30,249 nt of DNA from JBMORL01 sp049322335 (GTDB lineage: Bacteria; Bacteroidota; Bacteroidia; Flavobacteriales_D; UBA2798), in the NCBI GenBank assembly GCA_049322335.1, contig JBMORL010000014.1:1-30249 (forward strand). Direction: 5' to 3'. The position numbers and the translations under genes are program-made. Positions 1 through 8,537 of this stretch are shown piece after piece. The number at the start of each line of letters is the position of its first letter. The stretch's first letter is position 1. Below the pieces are notes generated by a model that was not told the DNA's origin, did no database searches, and saw only the letters and a list, made by a program, of their open reading frames with translations.

Positions 1-208
1 GACCGGTCTTCAAAAATTTTTCCCGCTTTATTGCCTGGCTTTTTTCCTCAAAGAACTCCACATGCACCACTTTCCAGGGACGATATTTTACCGTAAATCC
101 CTTTTGGGCTAGTTTGTTGTGTGATGCAAATCTACTAATCAGATCCGATGAAAATCCAACATATGTGATGTCAAATTTCTCCGAATACATTATATAAACC
201 ACAAACAT
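1..208 (-). CDS. GIY-YIG nuclease family protein (partial, C-terminus off the window)
   Basis: Reading the minus strand from an ATG at 208 gives an uninterrupted frame to the window edge, about 69 residues. It starts MFVVYIMYSEKF and continues with TYVGFSSDLISRF, which fits the GIY (here VYI) and YIG (here YVG) elements with the following Arg and His-Asn. Later comes a KREKFLKTG stretch holding the expected catalytic Glu. Such small single-domain proteins (usually 80-100 residues, UPF0213/YhbQ-like) are putative structure-specific endonucleases. An internal ATG at 190 would cut off the first motif strand, so 208 is preferred. The start codon lies directly after the T-run of the terminator hairpin of the initiator tRNA on the same strand, with no visible promoter or ribosome binding site of its own. 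Family assignment is solid; the cellular role is unknown. Confidence 0.85.
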   Translation of the reverse strand, partial: MFVVYIMYSEKFDITYVGFSSDLISRFASHNKLAQKGFTVKYRPWKVVHVEFFEEKSQAIKREKFLKTG

Positions 209-231
209 AAAATCCCGCTTTCGCGGGACTT
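209..231 (-). terminator. Rho-independent terminator of the initiator tRNA
   Basis: A 6-bp G+C-rich stem (TCCCGC at 213-218 pairing with GCGGGA at 223-228, loop of four bases) is followed on the minus strand by four T (212-209). It sits 12 bases beyond the 3' end of the tRNA. It is also flanked by a T-rich stretch on the plus strand. The GIY-YIG start codon begins at the very next base. Confidence 0.8.
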
Positions 232-240
232 TATTTCTTC

Positions 241-315
<75 letters not shown>

Positions 316-327
316 CTATTAGGGGTG

Positions 328-361
328 CAAATATAGCTAATACTTTAGTACCTTTGCAAAA
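328..361 (-). promoter_or_regulatory. Promoter of tRNA-fMet (Bacteroidota -33/-7 type)
   Basis: On the minus strand TTTG (360-357) is followed after 21 bases by TATATTTG (335-328), an exact TAnnTTTG -7 element, with the tRNA 5' end 13 bases downstream. Spacing and sequence fit the known Bacteroidota housekeeping promoter. Confidence 0.65.
349..356 (+). promoter_or_regulatory. -7 promoter element of era-der
   Basis: TACCTTTG is an exact TAnnTTTG match 15 bases before the era ATG, predicting a leader of roughly 12-13 bases. No good -33 box is visible at the expected distance. It lies within the spacer and next to the -33 box of the opposite tRNA promoter. Confidence 0.6.
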
Positions 362-371
362 ATTTTCTCCC

Positions 372-1256
372 ATGGCCCACAAAGCAGGGTTTGTGAATAT
401 TATAGGAAGTCCCAATGCAGGGAAATCCACACTGATGAATGCGCTGGTGGGGGAGAAGATTTCCATTATCACCTCCAAAGCCCAAACCACCCGCCACCGG
501 ATTATGGGCATTGTAAGCGGGGAAGATTTCCAGATTGTGTATTCCGATACCCCGGGACTGTTAAAACCGGCCTATAAAATGCACGAAGGGATGATGAAGT
601 TTGTGCAAACTGCCATGAGAGATGCAGATATTTTTCTACTGGTAACCACCCCCGATGAAGACGAACCTAACCTTCCCGGAATCTGTGAAAAACTGGCAAA
701 ACAAGAGGTTCCTGTATTTGTTCTGGTGAACAAAAGCGACCTTGTTGTACAGGAAAAAATTGCTGAACGCCTGGATTACTGGAAAACAAAAATCCCGAAT
801 GCATTTGTGCTTTCCATTTCAGCTCTGAAAAAAATGAACCTGGATATTCTTCTGCAGCAGATAAAAGAAAAATTACCTGAAAGCCATGCGTATTTTCCAA
901 AAGACGAGCTGACGGATAAACCCATGCGTTTTTTTGTTTCCGAAATCATCCGCGAAAAAATACTGCGTATCTACGAAAAGGAAATTCCCTATAGTTGCGA
1001 AGTGGTGGTGGAATCATTTAAAGAAGAACCAAAAATTACCCGCATTGCCGCCAATATTATTGTAGCGCGGGATTCTCAAAAAGGAATTATTATTGGCCAC
1101 AAGGGAGCAAAAATAAAAGAGCTGGGCACCAAAGCACGGATGGATATTGAAGAAATGCTCGAAAAAAAAGTTTTTTTGGAATTGTTTGTGAAAGTGGAAA
1201 AAGACTGGCGCGACAATGAAAATATGTTAAAGAATTTCGGTTACCTGAATCAATAA
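372..1256 (+). CDS. era: GTPase Era
   Basis: Era is a membrane-associated GTPase that binds the 3' end of 16S rRNA and helps 30S subunit maturation. The 294-residue product has the P-loop GSPNAGKST near residues 12-20, DTPG near 59, NKSD as the G4 motif, and a C-terminal KH domain with the GIIIGHKGAKIKELG loop. Length matches the family (about 300). The frame is open upstream to 273, but that would overlap the tRNA on the other strand and add 33 residues not seen in Era. The ATG at 372 gives the usual short N-terminus and follows a -7 element. Three bases separate its stop from der, so the two form an operon. Confidence 0.97.
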   Translation: MAHKAGFVNIIGSPNAGKSTLMNALVGEKISIITSKAQTTRHRIMGIVSGEDFQIVYSDTPGLLKPAYKMHEGMMKFVQTAMRDADIFLLVTTPDEDEPNLPGICEKLAKQEVPVFVLVNKSDLVVQEKIAERLDYWKTKIPNAFVLSISALKKMNLDILLQQIKEKLPESHAYFPKDELTDKPMRFFVSEIIREKILRIYEKEIPYSCEVVVESFKEEPKITRIAANIIVARDSQKGIIIGHKGAKIKELGTKARMDIEEMLEKKVFLELFVKVEKDWRDNENMLKNFGYLNQ

Positions 1257-1259
1257 AAA

Positions 1260-2564
1260 ATGGCAAATATTGTAGCGATAGTAGGAAGGCCCAACGTAGG
1301 AAAATCAACCTTATTCAACCGGTTGACGGAAAGCCGTGATGCCATTGTGGATCCTACCGAAGGCGTAACCCGCGACCGTCACTACGGAAAATCGGTGTGG
1401 AACGGAAAAGAATTTTCGGTGATAGACACCGGTGGATATGTAGAAGGTTCGGATGATATTTTCGAAGAAGAAATACGAAAACAGGTAAAACTGGCTATCG
1501 AAGAATCCAATGTTATTTTATTTATGGTGGATGTGATGGCAGGAATTACCGATATGGACAATGAAATTGCCAACCTGCTGAGGCGTTCGAAAAAGAAAAT
1601 ATTTATCGTTGCCAATAAAGTGGATACCGGTGACAAACAATACCAGTCGGCCGAATTTTATGCATTGGGGTTGGGAGATATTTATTGCATTTCGGCTATG
1701 AATGGTTCGGGAACCGGTGAATTGCTGGATCTGATTACCAAAGATTTTGAAGAAGAAACTTTACCGGAAGAAAACCATATTCCACGCATCGCTATTGTAG
1801 GAAAACCCAACGTGGGAAAATCTTCTTTACTGAATTCGCTTACCGGGAAAGAAAGAAACATTGTTACACCTATTTCAGGCACCACGCGGGATTCCATCGA
1901 TACGCATTATAATGCATTCGGATTTAACTTTATTCTTATTGATACAGCAGGAATAAGAAAAAAAGCAAAAGTGCAGGAAGATATTGAATTCTATTCCGTA
2001 TTGCGTTCCATCCGCACCATTGAAAGCTCTGATGTTTGTTTGTTTATGATTGATGCTACTGAAGGAGTACAAAAGCAGGATCTGAATATTTTTTACATTA
2101 TCGAAAAAAACAAAAAAGGAGTGGTTGTTTTGGTAAACAAATGGGATTTGGTGGAAAAAGACCACACCACTACACTGGAATACGAAACACTAATCCGTAG
2201 CCAGTTAGCTCCTTTTAATGATGTTCCCATAATTTTTGTTTCAGCACTTACCAAACAGCGTGTTCATAAAGCGCTGGAAGAAACCATGCGTGTATATGAA
2301 AACCGAACCAAAAAAATTCCAACTTCAAAGCTAAATGAGTATTTATTGCCCATCATTGAACAAACCCCGCCTCCTGCTATTAAAGGAAAATACGTAAAAA
2401 TAAAATACATCACCCAACTGCCGATGCATTATCCCTGTTTTGCATTTTTCTGCAATCTTCCGCAATACGTAAAAGAACCTTACCGCAGGTTCATGGAAAA
2501 CCAATTGAGAAAGGAATTCGATTTCCAGGGAGTTCCGTTACGGTTGTTTTTCAGGAAGAAATAG
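1260..2564 (+). CDS. der: Ribosome biogenesis GTPase Der (EngA)
   Basis: Der is the tandem-domain GTPase needed for 50S subunit assembly. The 434-residue protein has two G domains: GRPNVGKST at about residues 9-17 with DTGG and NKVD, and GKPNVGKSS at about 180 with DTAG and NKWD. A KH-like C-terminal domain ends in a basic tail. The length is typical. It starts three bases after the era stop and is probably translated from the era transcript. The gene ends two bases from the convergent hisB stop, and no terminator hairpin separates them. Confidence 0.97.
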   Translation: MANIVAIVGRPNVGKSTLFNRLTESRDAIVDPTEGVTRDRHYGKSVWNGKEFSVIDTGGYVEGSDDIFEEEIRKQVKLAIEESNVILFMVDVMAGITDMDNEIANLLRRSKKKIFIVANKVDTGDKQYQSAEFYALGLGDIYCISAMNGSGTGELLDLITKDFEEETLPEENHIPRIAIVGKPNVGKSSLLNSLTGKERNIVTPISGTTRDSIDTHYNAFGFNFILIDTAGIRKKAKVQEDIEFYSVLRSIRTIESSDVCLFMIDATEGVQKQDLNIFYIIEKNKKGVVVLVNKWDLVEKDHTTTLEYETLIRSQLAPFNDVPIIFVSALTKQRVHKALEETMRVYENRTKKIPTSKLNEYLLPIIEQTPPPAIKGKYVKIKYITQLPMHYPCFAFFCNLPQYVKEPYRRFMENQLRKEFDFQGVPLRLFFRKK

Positions 2565-2566
2565 TT

Positions 2567-3676
2567 TTACAAAACACCTTTCGTACTCGGCAAAGCCGCA
2601 TTGCTTTTATCTCTTGCTACAGCCATTTTTACTGCTTTTGCAAATGCTTTAAAAACAGATTCTATTTTGTGGTGTTCGTTTTCTCCTTCAGCTTTTATGT
2701 TCAGGTTGCATTTGGCGGCATCTGAAAAAGATTTGAAAAAGTGAAAGAACATTTCCGTTGGCATATCGCCTACTTTTTCGCGTTTAAATTCAGCGTTCCA
2801 TTCTATCCAGTTTCGTCCACCGAAATCCAGGGCCACCTGTGCGAGGCAATCGTCCATCGGCAGGCAAAAACCATAACGTTCCATTCCTCTTTTATTTCCC
2901 AGGGCAAGCGAAAAAACTTCTCCCAATACAATGGCCGTGTCTTCGATGGTGTGATGTTCATCCACCTGCAGATCGCCTTTACAGTTTATTTCAAGATCGA
3001 TATTTCCATGCCTGGCAATTTGTTCCAGCATGTGATCGAAAAAATGAAGCCCGGTGGAAATTTTTGATTGCCCGGTTCCGTCCAGGTCAACCGTAATCTC
3101 AATTTCTGTTTCTTTTGTTTTTCGTTTCACCGTTTTTTTTCGTGCGGGAAACCGGAGAAAATCAGCAATGGCATTCCAGTTATCAGTAATCAGTTCAATG
3201 TCTCCTGAAAAGGAAGACGGATCGTCATAGTTTTTAATGAGCAGGGCTTTTGCTCCCAGATTTTTGGCCAGTTTTACATCTGTAATGCGGTCACCGATTA
3301 CATAACTGCTGGCCAGGTCGTATTTTCCGTTCATATATCTGGTGAGCATTCCGGTTCCCGGTTTGCGGTTGGGAGAATTGTCCTTTTCAAAATGAGTGTC
3401 AATGTGAATGTCATCAAACACTACTCCCTCACCTTCCAGTATCTTCAGCATTTTTTTCTGCACACTTTCAAAAGCCTCATTCGGATAAGCGGGCGTTCCC
3501 AATCCGTCCTGGTTGGAAACCATCACCAGTTCAAAATCCGTTTCCCTGCGGATGCGGGCCAATGCACTGATGGCATAAGGAACAAACTCCAGTTTCTCCA
3601 GCGAATCCACCTGGAAAGTAACAGGAGGTTCTAAAATGATGGTGCCGTCACGGTCGATAAACAATACTTTTTTCAT
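2567..3676 (-). CDS. hisB: Bifunctional histidinol-phosphatase / imidazoleglycerol-phosphate dehydratase
   Basis: HisB catalyses two steps of histidine synthesis: dehydration of imidazoleglycerol phosphate and dephosphorylation of histidinol phosphate. The 369-residue protein has an N-terminal HAD domain with the nucleophile motif FIDRDGT (residues 6-12). The C-terminal IGPD domain, from about 175, has the metal-binding histidine motifs HFFDHMLEQIARHG, DEHHTIEDTAI and HHKIESVFKAFAKA. At the place where the E. coli HAD domain has its zinc-binding Cys/His loop, this protein reads IDTHFEKDNSPNRKP: only the His is kept. No other his gene is next to it; neighbours are der (convergent) and menC (divergent). 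The ATG at 3676 follows a good -7 element. Confidence 0.95.
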   Translation of the reverse strand: MKKVLFIDRDGTIILEPPVTFQVDSLEKLEFVPYAISALARIRRETDFELVMVSNQDGLGTPAYPNEAFESVQKKMLKILEGEGVVFDDIHIDTHFEKDNSPNRKPGTGMLTRYMNGKYDLASSYVIGDRITDVKLAKNLGAKALLIKNYDDPSSFSGDIELITDNWNAIADFLRFPARKKTVKRKTKETEIEITVDLDGTGQSKISTGLHFFDHMLEQIARHGNIDLEINCKGDLQVDEHHTIEDTAIVLGEVFSLALGNKRGMERYGFCLPMDDCLAQVALDFGGRNWIEWNAEFKREKVGDMPTEMFFHFFKSFSDAAKCNLNIKAEGENEHHKIESVFKAFAKAVKMAVARDKSNAALPSTKGVL

Positions 3677-3694
3677 GGTACAGAAATGTATTCA

Positions 3695-3702
3695 AAGATA
3701 AG
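3695..3702 (-). promoter_or_regulatory. -7 promoter element of hisB
   Basis: The minus strand reads TATCTTTG, an exact TAnnTTTG match, 18 bases before the hisB ATG. A T-rich TTTTC lies upstream, with a spacer of about 16 bases, but it is a weak -33 candidate. Confidence 0.5.
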
Positions 3703-3738
3703 AATTACCCATGAGTGAAAAGCGGCAGCGAAAAACCG

Positions 3739-3746
3739 TATTTTTG
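3739..3746 (+). promoter_or_regulatory. -7 promoter element of menC
   Basis: TATTTTTG matches TAnnTTTG and ends only five bases before the menC ATG. Initiation at the usual distance would leave a leader of just a few bases. It is divergent from the hisB promoter 36 bases away. Confidence 0.5.
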
Positions 3747-3751
3747 GAACA

Positions 3752-4777
3752 ATGTATAAGGCAAAGTGCCAAAAATATATGCTCCAATTCAGGCACCCGG
3801 GCGGTACTTCAAGAGGTGTTTTAACCGAAAAGGAAACCTGGCTCATTGAATTGACGGATGAAAACGATCCTTCATTCACAGGAACCGGTGAGTGTAATCT
3901 ATTCAGGGGATTGAGTGCTGATGATGTTCCCGGGTTTGAAAAAAAACTGGATGAAGTTTGTCAAAACATCAATAAAATACTTCCTGGTTTTCATTTATCT
4001 CTTGCCGGTTTTCCTTCCATTCGCAGCGGCATCGAGCAAGCGTTAATCCATCTTCAGCAAAAGAAAAAATTTATTTATTTTCCTTCGGCATTTACATCGG
4101 GTTCGGCTTCCATGCGTATCAACGGATTGATCTGGATGGGAAATTATGATTTTATGTGCGAACAGGTAAATGAAAAAATTGAAAAGGGATTTTCATGTAT
4201 TAAAGTAAAAATTGGAGCTATCGACACAAAAGAAGAATTAAAACTGCTGGAACATATCCGGAAAAATTCTTCGCACATTGAAATCAGGCTGGATGCCAAC
4301 GGAGCCTTTACTTCTGAAAATGTTCTGGAAAAACTGAAATTATACTCTGAATATAATGTTCACTCGGTGGAGCAACCTATAAAACAAAAACAGTGGGAAA
4401 AAATGAAAAATGTTTGTAGCCATTCTCCCATACCCGTTGCGCTGGATGAAGAACTGATCAGTGTGCATACACCCGAAGAAAGAAAAAAATTACTGGATAC
4501 CATTCAACCTCACTATATCATTTTAAAACCCGGATTGCTGGGTGGATTTAAAAGTTGTGAAGAATGGATATCGCTGGCGCAAGAAAGAAAAATAAAATGG
4601 TGGATTACTTCTGCACTCGAATCCAATATTGGTTTAAATGCCATTGCACAATGGACTTTTACATTAAATAATTCCATGCCACAGGGTTTGGGAACAGGTT
4701 CGCTTTACACTAACAACTTTGAATCGCCACTGGAACTTAAGGGTGAAGTTTTATGGTTCAATCCCGAAAAAATATAA
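3752..4777 (+). CDS. menC: o-Succinylbenzoate synthase
   Basis: MenC dehydrates SHCHC to o-succinylbenzoate in menaquinone synthesis. The 341-residue protein belongs to the enolase superfamily. The barrel shows CIKVKIGA (KxK base), IRLDANGAF (metal ligand Asp), SVEQPI (metal Glu), ALDEEL (metal Asp-Glu) and IILKPGLLGGF (second catalytic Lys). The family also includes dipeptide epimerases and N-acylamino-acid racemases, but the overlap with menE directly downstream supports the menaquinone role. The TAA stop shares its last base with the menE ATG (TAATG). The start follows a -7 element almost immediately. Confidence 0.92.
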   Translation: MYKAKCQKYMLQFRHPGGTSRGVLTEKETWLIELTDENDPSFTGTGECNLFRGLSADDVPGFEKKLDEVCQNINKILPGFHLSLAGFPSIRSGIEQALIHLQQKKKFIYFPSAFTSGSASMRINGLIWMGNYDFMCEQVNEKIEKGFSCIKVKIGAIDTKEELKLLEHIRKNSSHIEIRLDANGAFTSENVLEKLKLYSEYNVHSVEQPIKQKQWEKMKNVCSHSPIPVALDEELISVHTPEERKKLLDTIQPHYIILKPGLLGGFKSCEEWISLAQERKIKWWITSALESNIGLNAIAQWTFTLNNSMPQGLGTGSLYTNNFESPLELKGEVLWFNPEKI

Positions 4778-5859
4778 TGATGGGTGAAACATGGAAAACA
4801 TACCGCGAAATTTCAATGGATGGAGAAACCATTACTCCCGAAACGGTTAATGAAGATTTTTCTGATCATATTCCCGGATGGAAAATAGCAATCGGTGATT
4901 TTCTAAAAGAATGGTGGAATGAAAAACCGTATATAGAAATAAAAACATCAGGAAGTACCGGCACTCCGAAAATCATCCGCATTGAAAAAGAAAAAATGGT
5001 GAACAGTGCAAAAATGACCGGTAATTTTTTCGGATGGAAAGGAAAAGAAACTGTATTGCTTTGCCTGCCTGCCGGTTTTATTGCCGGAAGAATGATGCTG
5101 GTGCGTTCTATGATCCGGAATTTACAATTGCTAACTGCAGAGCCACTGGTAAACCCGCTGGAAAAAATAAATTTTTCTTCTGTTGATTTTGCCGCCATGA
5201 TTCCCCTGCAGGTTTTTTCTTCGATTGAAAACAATCCTGAAAAAATTGAAAAAATAAAAACGCTGATCATTGGTGGCGGGGAAGTTTCGTATACCCTGCA
5301 TGAAAAAATCAAAAAACTTTCATGCTCCTGTTATGCTACTTATGGAATGACAGAAACCATAACGCACGTAGCATTAAAAAAACTCAACGGGAAAAACGCT
5401 GCGGAGAATTTTGAAGCCCTTCCCGGCATTCATTTTTCGGTGGATGAAAGAAATTGCCTTTGCATCAAAGCGCCTATGCTGCTGAATGAACTTCTCGTTA
5501 CCAACGATATCGTTGAATTGGTTTCCGCAACTTCTTTTCGCTGGCTGGGCCGCTGGGATAATGTAGTCAATACCGGTGGAAAAAAAATATTTCCCGAACA
5601 ACTGGAGAAAAAATGCGAATCACTGATTGATTACCGGTTTTTCTTTGCCGCTTTAGCTGATGAAGCGTTGGGACAACAACTGGTTTTGGTAGTAGAATCG
5701 GGGCCTTTTCCTGCCGATGCATTGCTGGCCCGCCTCCGGGAGACGCTTCATCCCCACGAAATGCCAAAAAAGGTGTTGTTTTCTGCCGTATTTGCCGAAA
5801 CTTCTACCGGTAAAATAAACCGTGGCGCCACTCTTCAAAAAGCAGCACCCCTGCTTTAA
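4777..5859 (+). CDS. menE: o-Succinylbenzoate-CoA ligase
   Basis: MenE adenylates o-succinylbenzoate and joins it to CoA, the step after MenC. The protein (360 residues from this start) has the AMP-binding P-loop TSGSTGTPK, the YGMTET motif, the WLGRWDNVVNTGGKKIFP hinge region and a C-terminal catalytic Lys in STGKINRG. It is shorter than the about 450-residue E. coli enzyme, having a compact N-terminal part. The frame is open to an ATG at 4753 inside menC, but the ATG that overlaps the menC stop (4777) or the next one (4780) looks more natural for translational coupling. Confidence 0.92.
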   Translation: MMGETWKTYREISMDGETITPETVNEDFSDHIPGWKIAIGDFLKEWWNEKPYIEIKTSGSTGTPKIIRIEKEKMVNSAKMTGNFFGWKGKETVLLCLPAGFIAGRMMLVRSMIRNLQLLTAEPLVNPLEKINFSSVDFAAMIPLQVFSSIENNPEKIEKIKTLIIGGGEVSYTLHEKIKKLSCSCYATYGMTETITHVALKKLNGKNAAENFEALPGIHFSVDERNCLCIKAPMLLNELLVTNDIVELVSATSFRWLGRWDNVVNTGGKKIFPEQLEKKCESLIDYRFFFAALADEALGQQLVLVVESGPFPADALLARLRETLHPHEMPKKVLFSAVFAETSTGKINRGATLQKAAPLL

Positions 5860-5895
5860 AATTTGTTTAATTTAGTCCCCTCAAATAATTAACCC

Positions 5896-7731
5896 ATGCA
5901 AAAACTGTTTTTAACCTCAATTGTTGCTTTAACAATGATCGCCTGCGGTGGCGGAGAAAAAAAAGAAGGAGAAAAAGAAACTCCAAAAAACGATACCCTT
6001 CAAAAATCCGCCCAAACTTTCCTGGATGAATACAACAAAAAATACCAGGAATTGCTGTATGCTGCCAATGAAGCACAATGGGAACTGAATACCCATATGG
6101 TAGAAGGCGATACCATGGCTGCCCATAATGCCGGAAAAGCCGATAAAGCCATGAGTGATTTTACCGGAAGCAATGCCAATGTGGATAAAGTAAAAGAATT
6201 TTTAAACCACAAAGACCAGCTTACTGAATTGCAGGTTCGCCAGATGGATTATATTCTTTATCTCGCAGGAAATACTCCCGAAGCTTCAAAAGATATTGTG
6301 GAAGAACGCATCAAAGCACAAAATGCACAAACAGAAAAATTGTATTCCTTCAAATACATGATCGATGGAAAAAAAGTTTCTACCAATGATATTGATGGGA
6401 TTTTAAAAACTGAAAACAATCTTGCCAAACGATTAAAAGCCTGGGAAACCAGCAAAGAGGTAGGAAAAGGATTAAAAGAAGGATTGGTAAACCTGCAACG
6501 CCTTCGCAACGAATCGGTGAAAGGTTTGGGTTATTCTGATTTCTTCAGCTACCAGGTGTCGGAATACGGAATGACTTCGGAAGAACTAATGACCGTTTGC
6601 AAAGACATGATCAAAGACCTGTGGCCGCTTTACCGCGAATTACACACATGGGCACGCTACGAGTTAGCCAAAAAATACAATGCCGAAGTTCCCGATATGC
6701 TTCCTGCGCACTGGTTGCCCAACCGCTGGGGTCAGGATTGGTCGCCCATGATAAAAGTAGAAGGATTTGATGTGGATGGCGCGTTGAAAGAAAAAACGGC
6801 AGAATGGATCATGAAAGAAGGTGAAGCATTTTATGTTTCACTCGGATTCAGGCCCTTGCCCGAAACATTCTGGGAAAAATCAAGTTTGTATCCGCTTCCG
6901 AAAGATGCCAACTATAGTAAAAACAATCACGCTTCGGCATGGCATTTTAACAATGATATGGATGTGCGTTCACTGATGAGTGTAGAACCCAATGCAGAAT
7001 GGTGGGAAACTGTTTTACATGAATTGGGACATATTTATTATTTCATGGAATATTCCAATCCGGATGTTCCCATTGTATTGCGTGCAGGCGCCAACCGCGC
7101 TTATCACGAAGCTTTCGGAACCATGATCGGGCTGGCTTCGATGCAGAAAAATTTTCTTGTGGAACGCGGACTCATTTCAAAAGATTCGAAAAGCGATGAA
7201 ATGCAAACACTGCTGAAAGAGGCACTCAGTTATGTGGTGGTGATTCCCTGGGCGGCAGGAACCATGACAGATTTTGAGTATCATCTCTATGCAAAAAATC
7301 TTCCGGCCGATCAGTACAACGCCAAATGGTGGGAACTGGTAGCCAAATACCAGGGAATTGTTCCTCCATCGCCAAGAGATGAATCGTTTTGTGATGCCGC
7401 CACCAAGACACACATCAATGACGATGCAGCGCAATATTATGATTATGCCATGAGCAATTTGTTGTTGTTCCAGTTTCATGAACATATTGCTACAAAAATC
7501 CTGAAACAGGATCCGCACAACACCAACTATTGGGGAAATAAAGAAGTGGGTAAATTCCTGGCTGATTTAATGCGCCCCGGTGCCAGTGTTGACTGGAGAG
7601 AACATTTAAAAAAACACATCGGAAGCGACATGAGCGCCAAATCGATGGTGAATTATTTTGCCCCGCTGATGGACTACCTGAAGGAACAGAACAAGGGAAG
7701 AAATTATACGTTACCAGAGACATTGGAATAA
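5896..7731 (+). CDS. M2-family peptidyl-dipeptidase (ACE-like), lipoprotein
   Basis: This is a zinc metallopeptidase of the angiotensin-converting-enzyme family, which removes dipeptides from peptide C-termini. The 611-residue protein starts with a lipoprotein signal (TMIAC, Cys17) followed by a charged Gly/Lys/Glu linker, so it should be anchored in a membrane outside the cytoplasm. The zinc site is HELGH (H375, E376, H379) with the third ligand in HEAFG (E405). The loop between them is two residues longer than I recall for human ACE. Family blocks KYQG, PPSPRDE and FQFHEH follow. It is a single gene; downstream is a 171-base gap with no clear terminator. Substrates are likely imported or extracellular peptides. 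Confidence 0.93.
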   Translation: MQKLFLTSIVALTMIACGGGEKKEGEKETPKNDTLQKSAQTFLDEYNKKYQELLYAANEAQWELNTHMVEGDTMAAHNAGKADKAMSDFTGSNANVDKVKEFLNHKDQLTELQVRQMDYILYLAGNTPEASKDIVEERIKAQNAQTEKLYSFKYMIDGKKVSTNDIDGILKTENNLAKRLKAWETSKEVGKGLKEGLVNLQRLRNESVKGLGYSDFFSYQVSEYGMTSEELMTVCKDMIKDLWPLYRELHTWARYELAKKYNAEVPDMLPAHWLPNRWGQDWSPMIKVEGFDVDGALKEKTAEWIMKEGEAFYVSLGFRPLPETFWEKSSLYPLPKDANYSKNNHASAWHFNNDMDVRSLMSVEPNAEWWETVLHELGHIYYFMEYSNPDVPIVLRAGANRAYHEAFGTMIGLASMQKNFLVERGLISKDSKSDEMQTLLKEALSYVVVIPWAAGTMTDFEYHLYAKNLPADQYNAKWWELVAKYQGIVPPSPRDESFCDAATKTHINDDAAQYYDYAMSNLLLFQFHEHIATKILKQDPHNTNYWGNKEVGKFLADLMRPGASVDWREHLKKHIGSDMSAKSMVNYFAPLMDYLKEQNKGRNYTLPETLE

Positions 7732-7902
7732 GACTTTTTTCTGCAAAAATCACAAGCGCTGGTAGTAATCAGCCCTTTTTGATAATAAAATAATTAAAAT
7801 CCGGCATCATTCCGGCACATCAATTGCAGGCTTCTGTCTTATGAATCTTAATTTTCATCACATTTACATAGCCCTTAGGTTCTATAATTCTATTTTTATT
7901 GC

Positions 7903-8439
7903 ATGAAATCAACCTTAACACTACTGTTGCTTCTTTCCGCAATCATGGGTTTTTCACAACCCGGCAGGATCAATCTCACCCACAAACCCATTTACGACAG
8001 CGGGGTAAGCGCCAATGTGCCGGATAGTATGCCGGATGCCCGAAGGGTACCGGCTGATGACAGTTCTATGGTATATATGCAGAAATATACCGACACGGTA
8101 AGTATGTTCACTTTTATGTATGTGATCGTAAAATTCAAAACTCCGCTGGAAGAAAACCTGAAGAATAAAGAAAAGGAAAACATGCTGAAAGCCTACCTGG
8201 AATTTTTGAAAGACCAGTTTTTGATTGAAGAATACTGGGGATTTGGTTCAGGTTATACGCACGAAAAAATTCCCGGTGCCTTTGCCGTAATTGATTTCTG
8301 GAAAGATGAAAAACAAAACGACTGGGCGGTAAAAGCCTGGATCACCAAAACACATATTGCCGTGATGATGGTTTATGGCAAAGGAGATTACCCTGTTTTT
8401 GAAGTAAGACAATCGTTTTTTGACGGGGTGAGGTTTTAG
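7903..8439 (+). CDS. Exported protein of unknown function
   Basis: I do not recognise this 178-residue protein. It begins with a clear Sec signal peptide (MKSTLTLLLLLSAIMGFSQ, cleavage probably near residue 19). The mature part is about 158 residues, mixed alpha/beta in look, with a charged helix around residues 85-105 (many Lys and Glu) and aromatic-rich strands toward the C-terminus. It has no lipobox, no T9SS domain and no cysteine in the mature part. It stands alone between the M2 peptidase and blaI, both on the same strand. The 171 bases before it hold two short blocks shared with 19778-19799 and a poor promoter candidate. Confidence 0.7.
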   Translation: MKSTLTLLLLLSAIMGFSQPGRINLTHKPIYDSGVSANVPDSMPDARRVPADDSSMVYMQKYTDTVSMFTFMYVIVKFKTPLEENLKNKEKENMLKAYLEFLKDQFLIEEYWGFGSGYTHEKIPGAFAVIDFWKDEKQNDWAVKAWITKTHIAVMMVYGKGDYPVFEVRQSFFDGVRF

Positions 8440-8488
8440 TAGCCCATTTTTTCCGTTTCTCCCTTTTTTCCTGCCGTTCCCTCATTTT

Positions 8489-8504
8489 AACTAACCTGTT
8501 AGTT
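8489..8504. promoter_or_regulatory. Palindromic operator 1 of the blaI-type repressor
   Basis: AACTAACCTGTTAGTT is a 7-bp inverted repeat with a two-base centre (CT). Its right half covers the GTTG (8502-8505) that serves as -33 box. It shares the half-site AACTAA with operator 2. BlaI/MecI-type winged-helix dimers bind palindromes of this size near their own gene. Confidence 0.75.
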
Positions 8505-8533
8505 GTATAACTAAATATTTAGTTATATATTTG
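8502..8533 (+). promoter_or_regulatory. Promoter of the blaI-blaR-like operon
   Basis: GTTG (8502-8505) and TATATTTG (8526-8533), 20 bases apart, fit the Bacteroidota -33/-7 layout. The -7 element ends four bases before the blaI ATG, so the transcript should have almost no leader. Confidence 0.7.
8506..8527. promoter_or_regulatory. Palindromic operator 2 of the blaI-type repressor
   Basis: A perfect 22-base palindrome centred between 8516 and 8517, with core AACTAAATATTTAGTT (8509-8524). It fills the spacer between the -33 and -7 boxes and its last two bases are the first two of the -7 element. Binding here would block RNA polymerase directly. Confidence 0.8.
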
Positions 8534-8537
8534 GGGC

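Noticed and set aside
4866..5312. Antisense open frame of 148 codons in menE
   Set aside because: It is a shadow of the menE reading frame with low-complexity composition and no recognisable domain or start context.
7754..7780. Possible terminator after the M2 peptidase gene
   Set aside because: Only a 4-bp stem (GCTG/CAGC) precedes the T-run; too weak to call.
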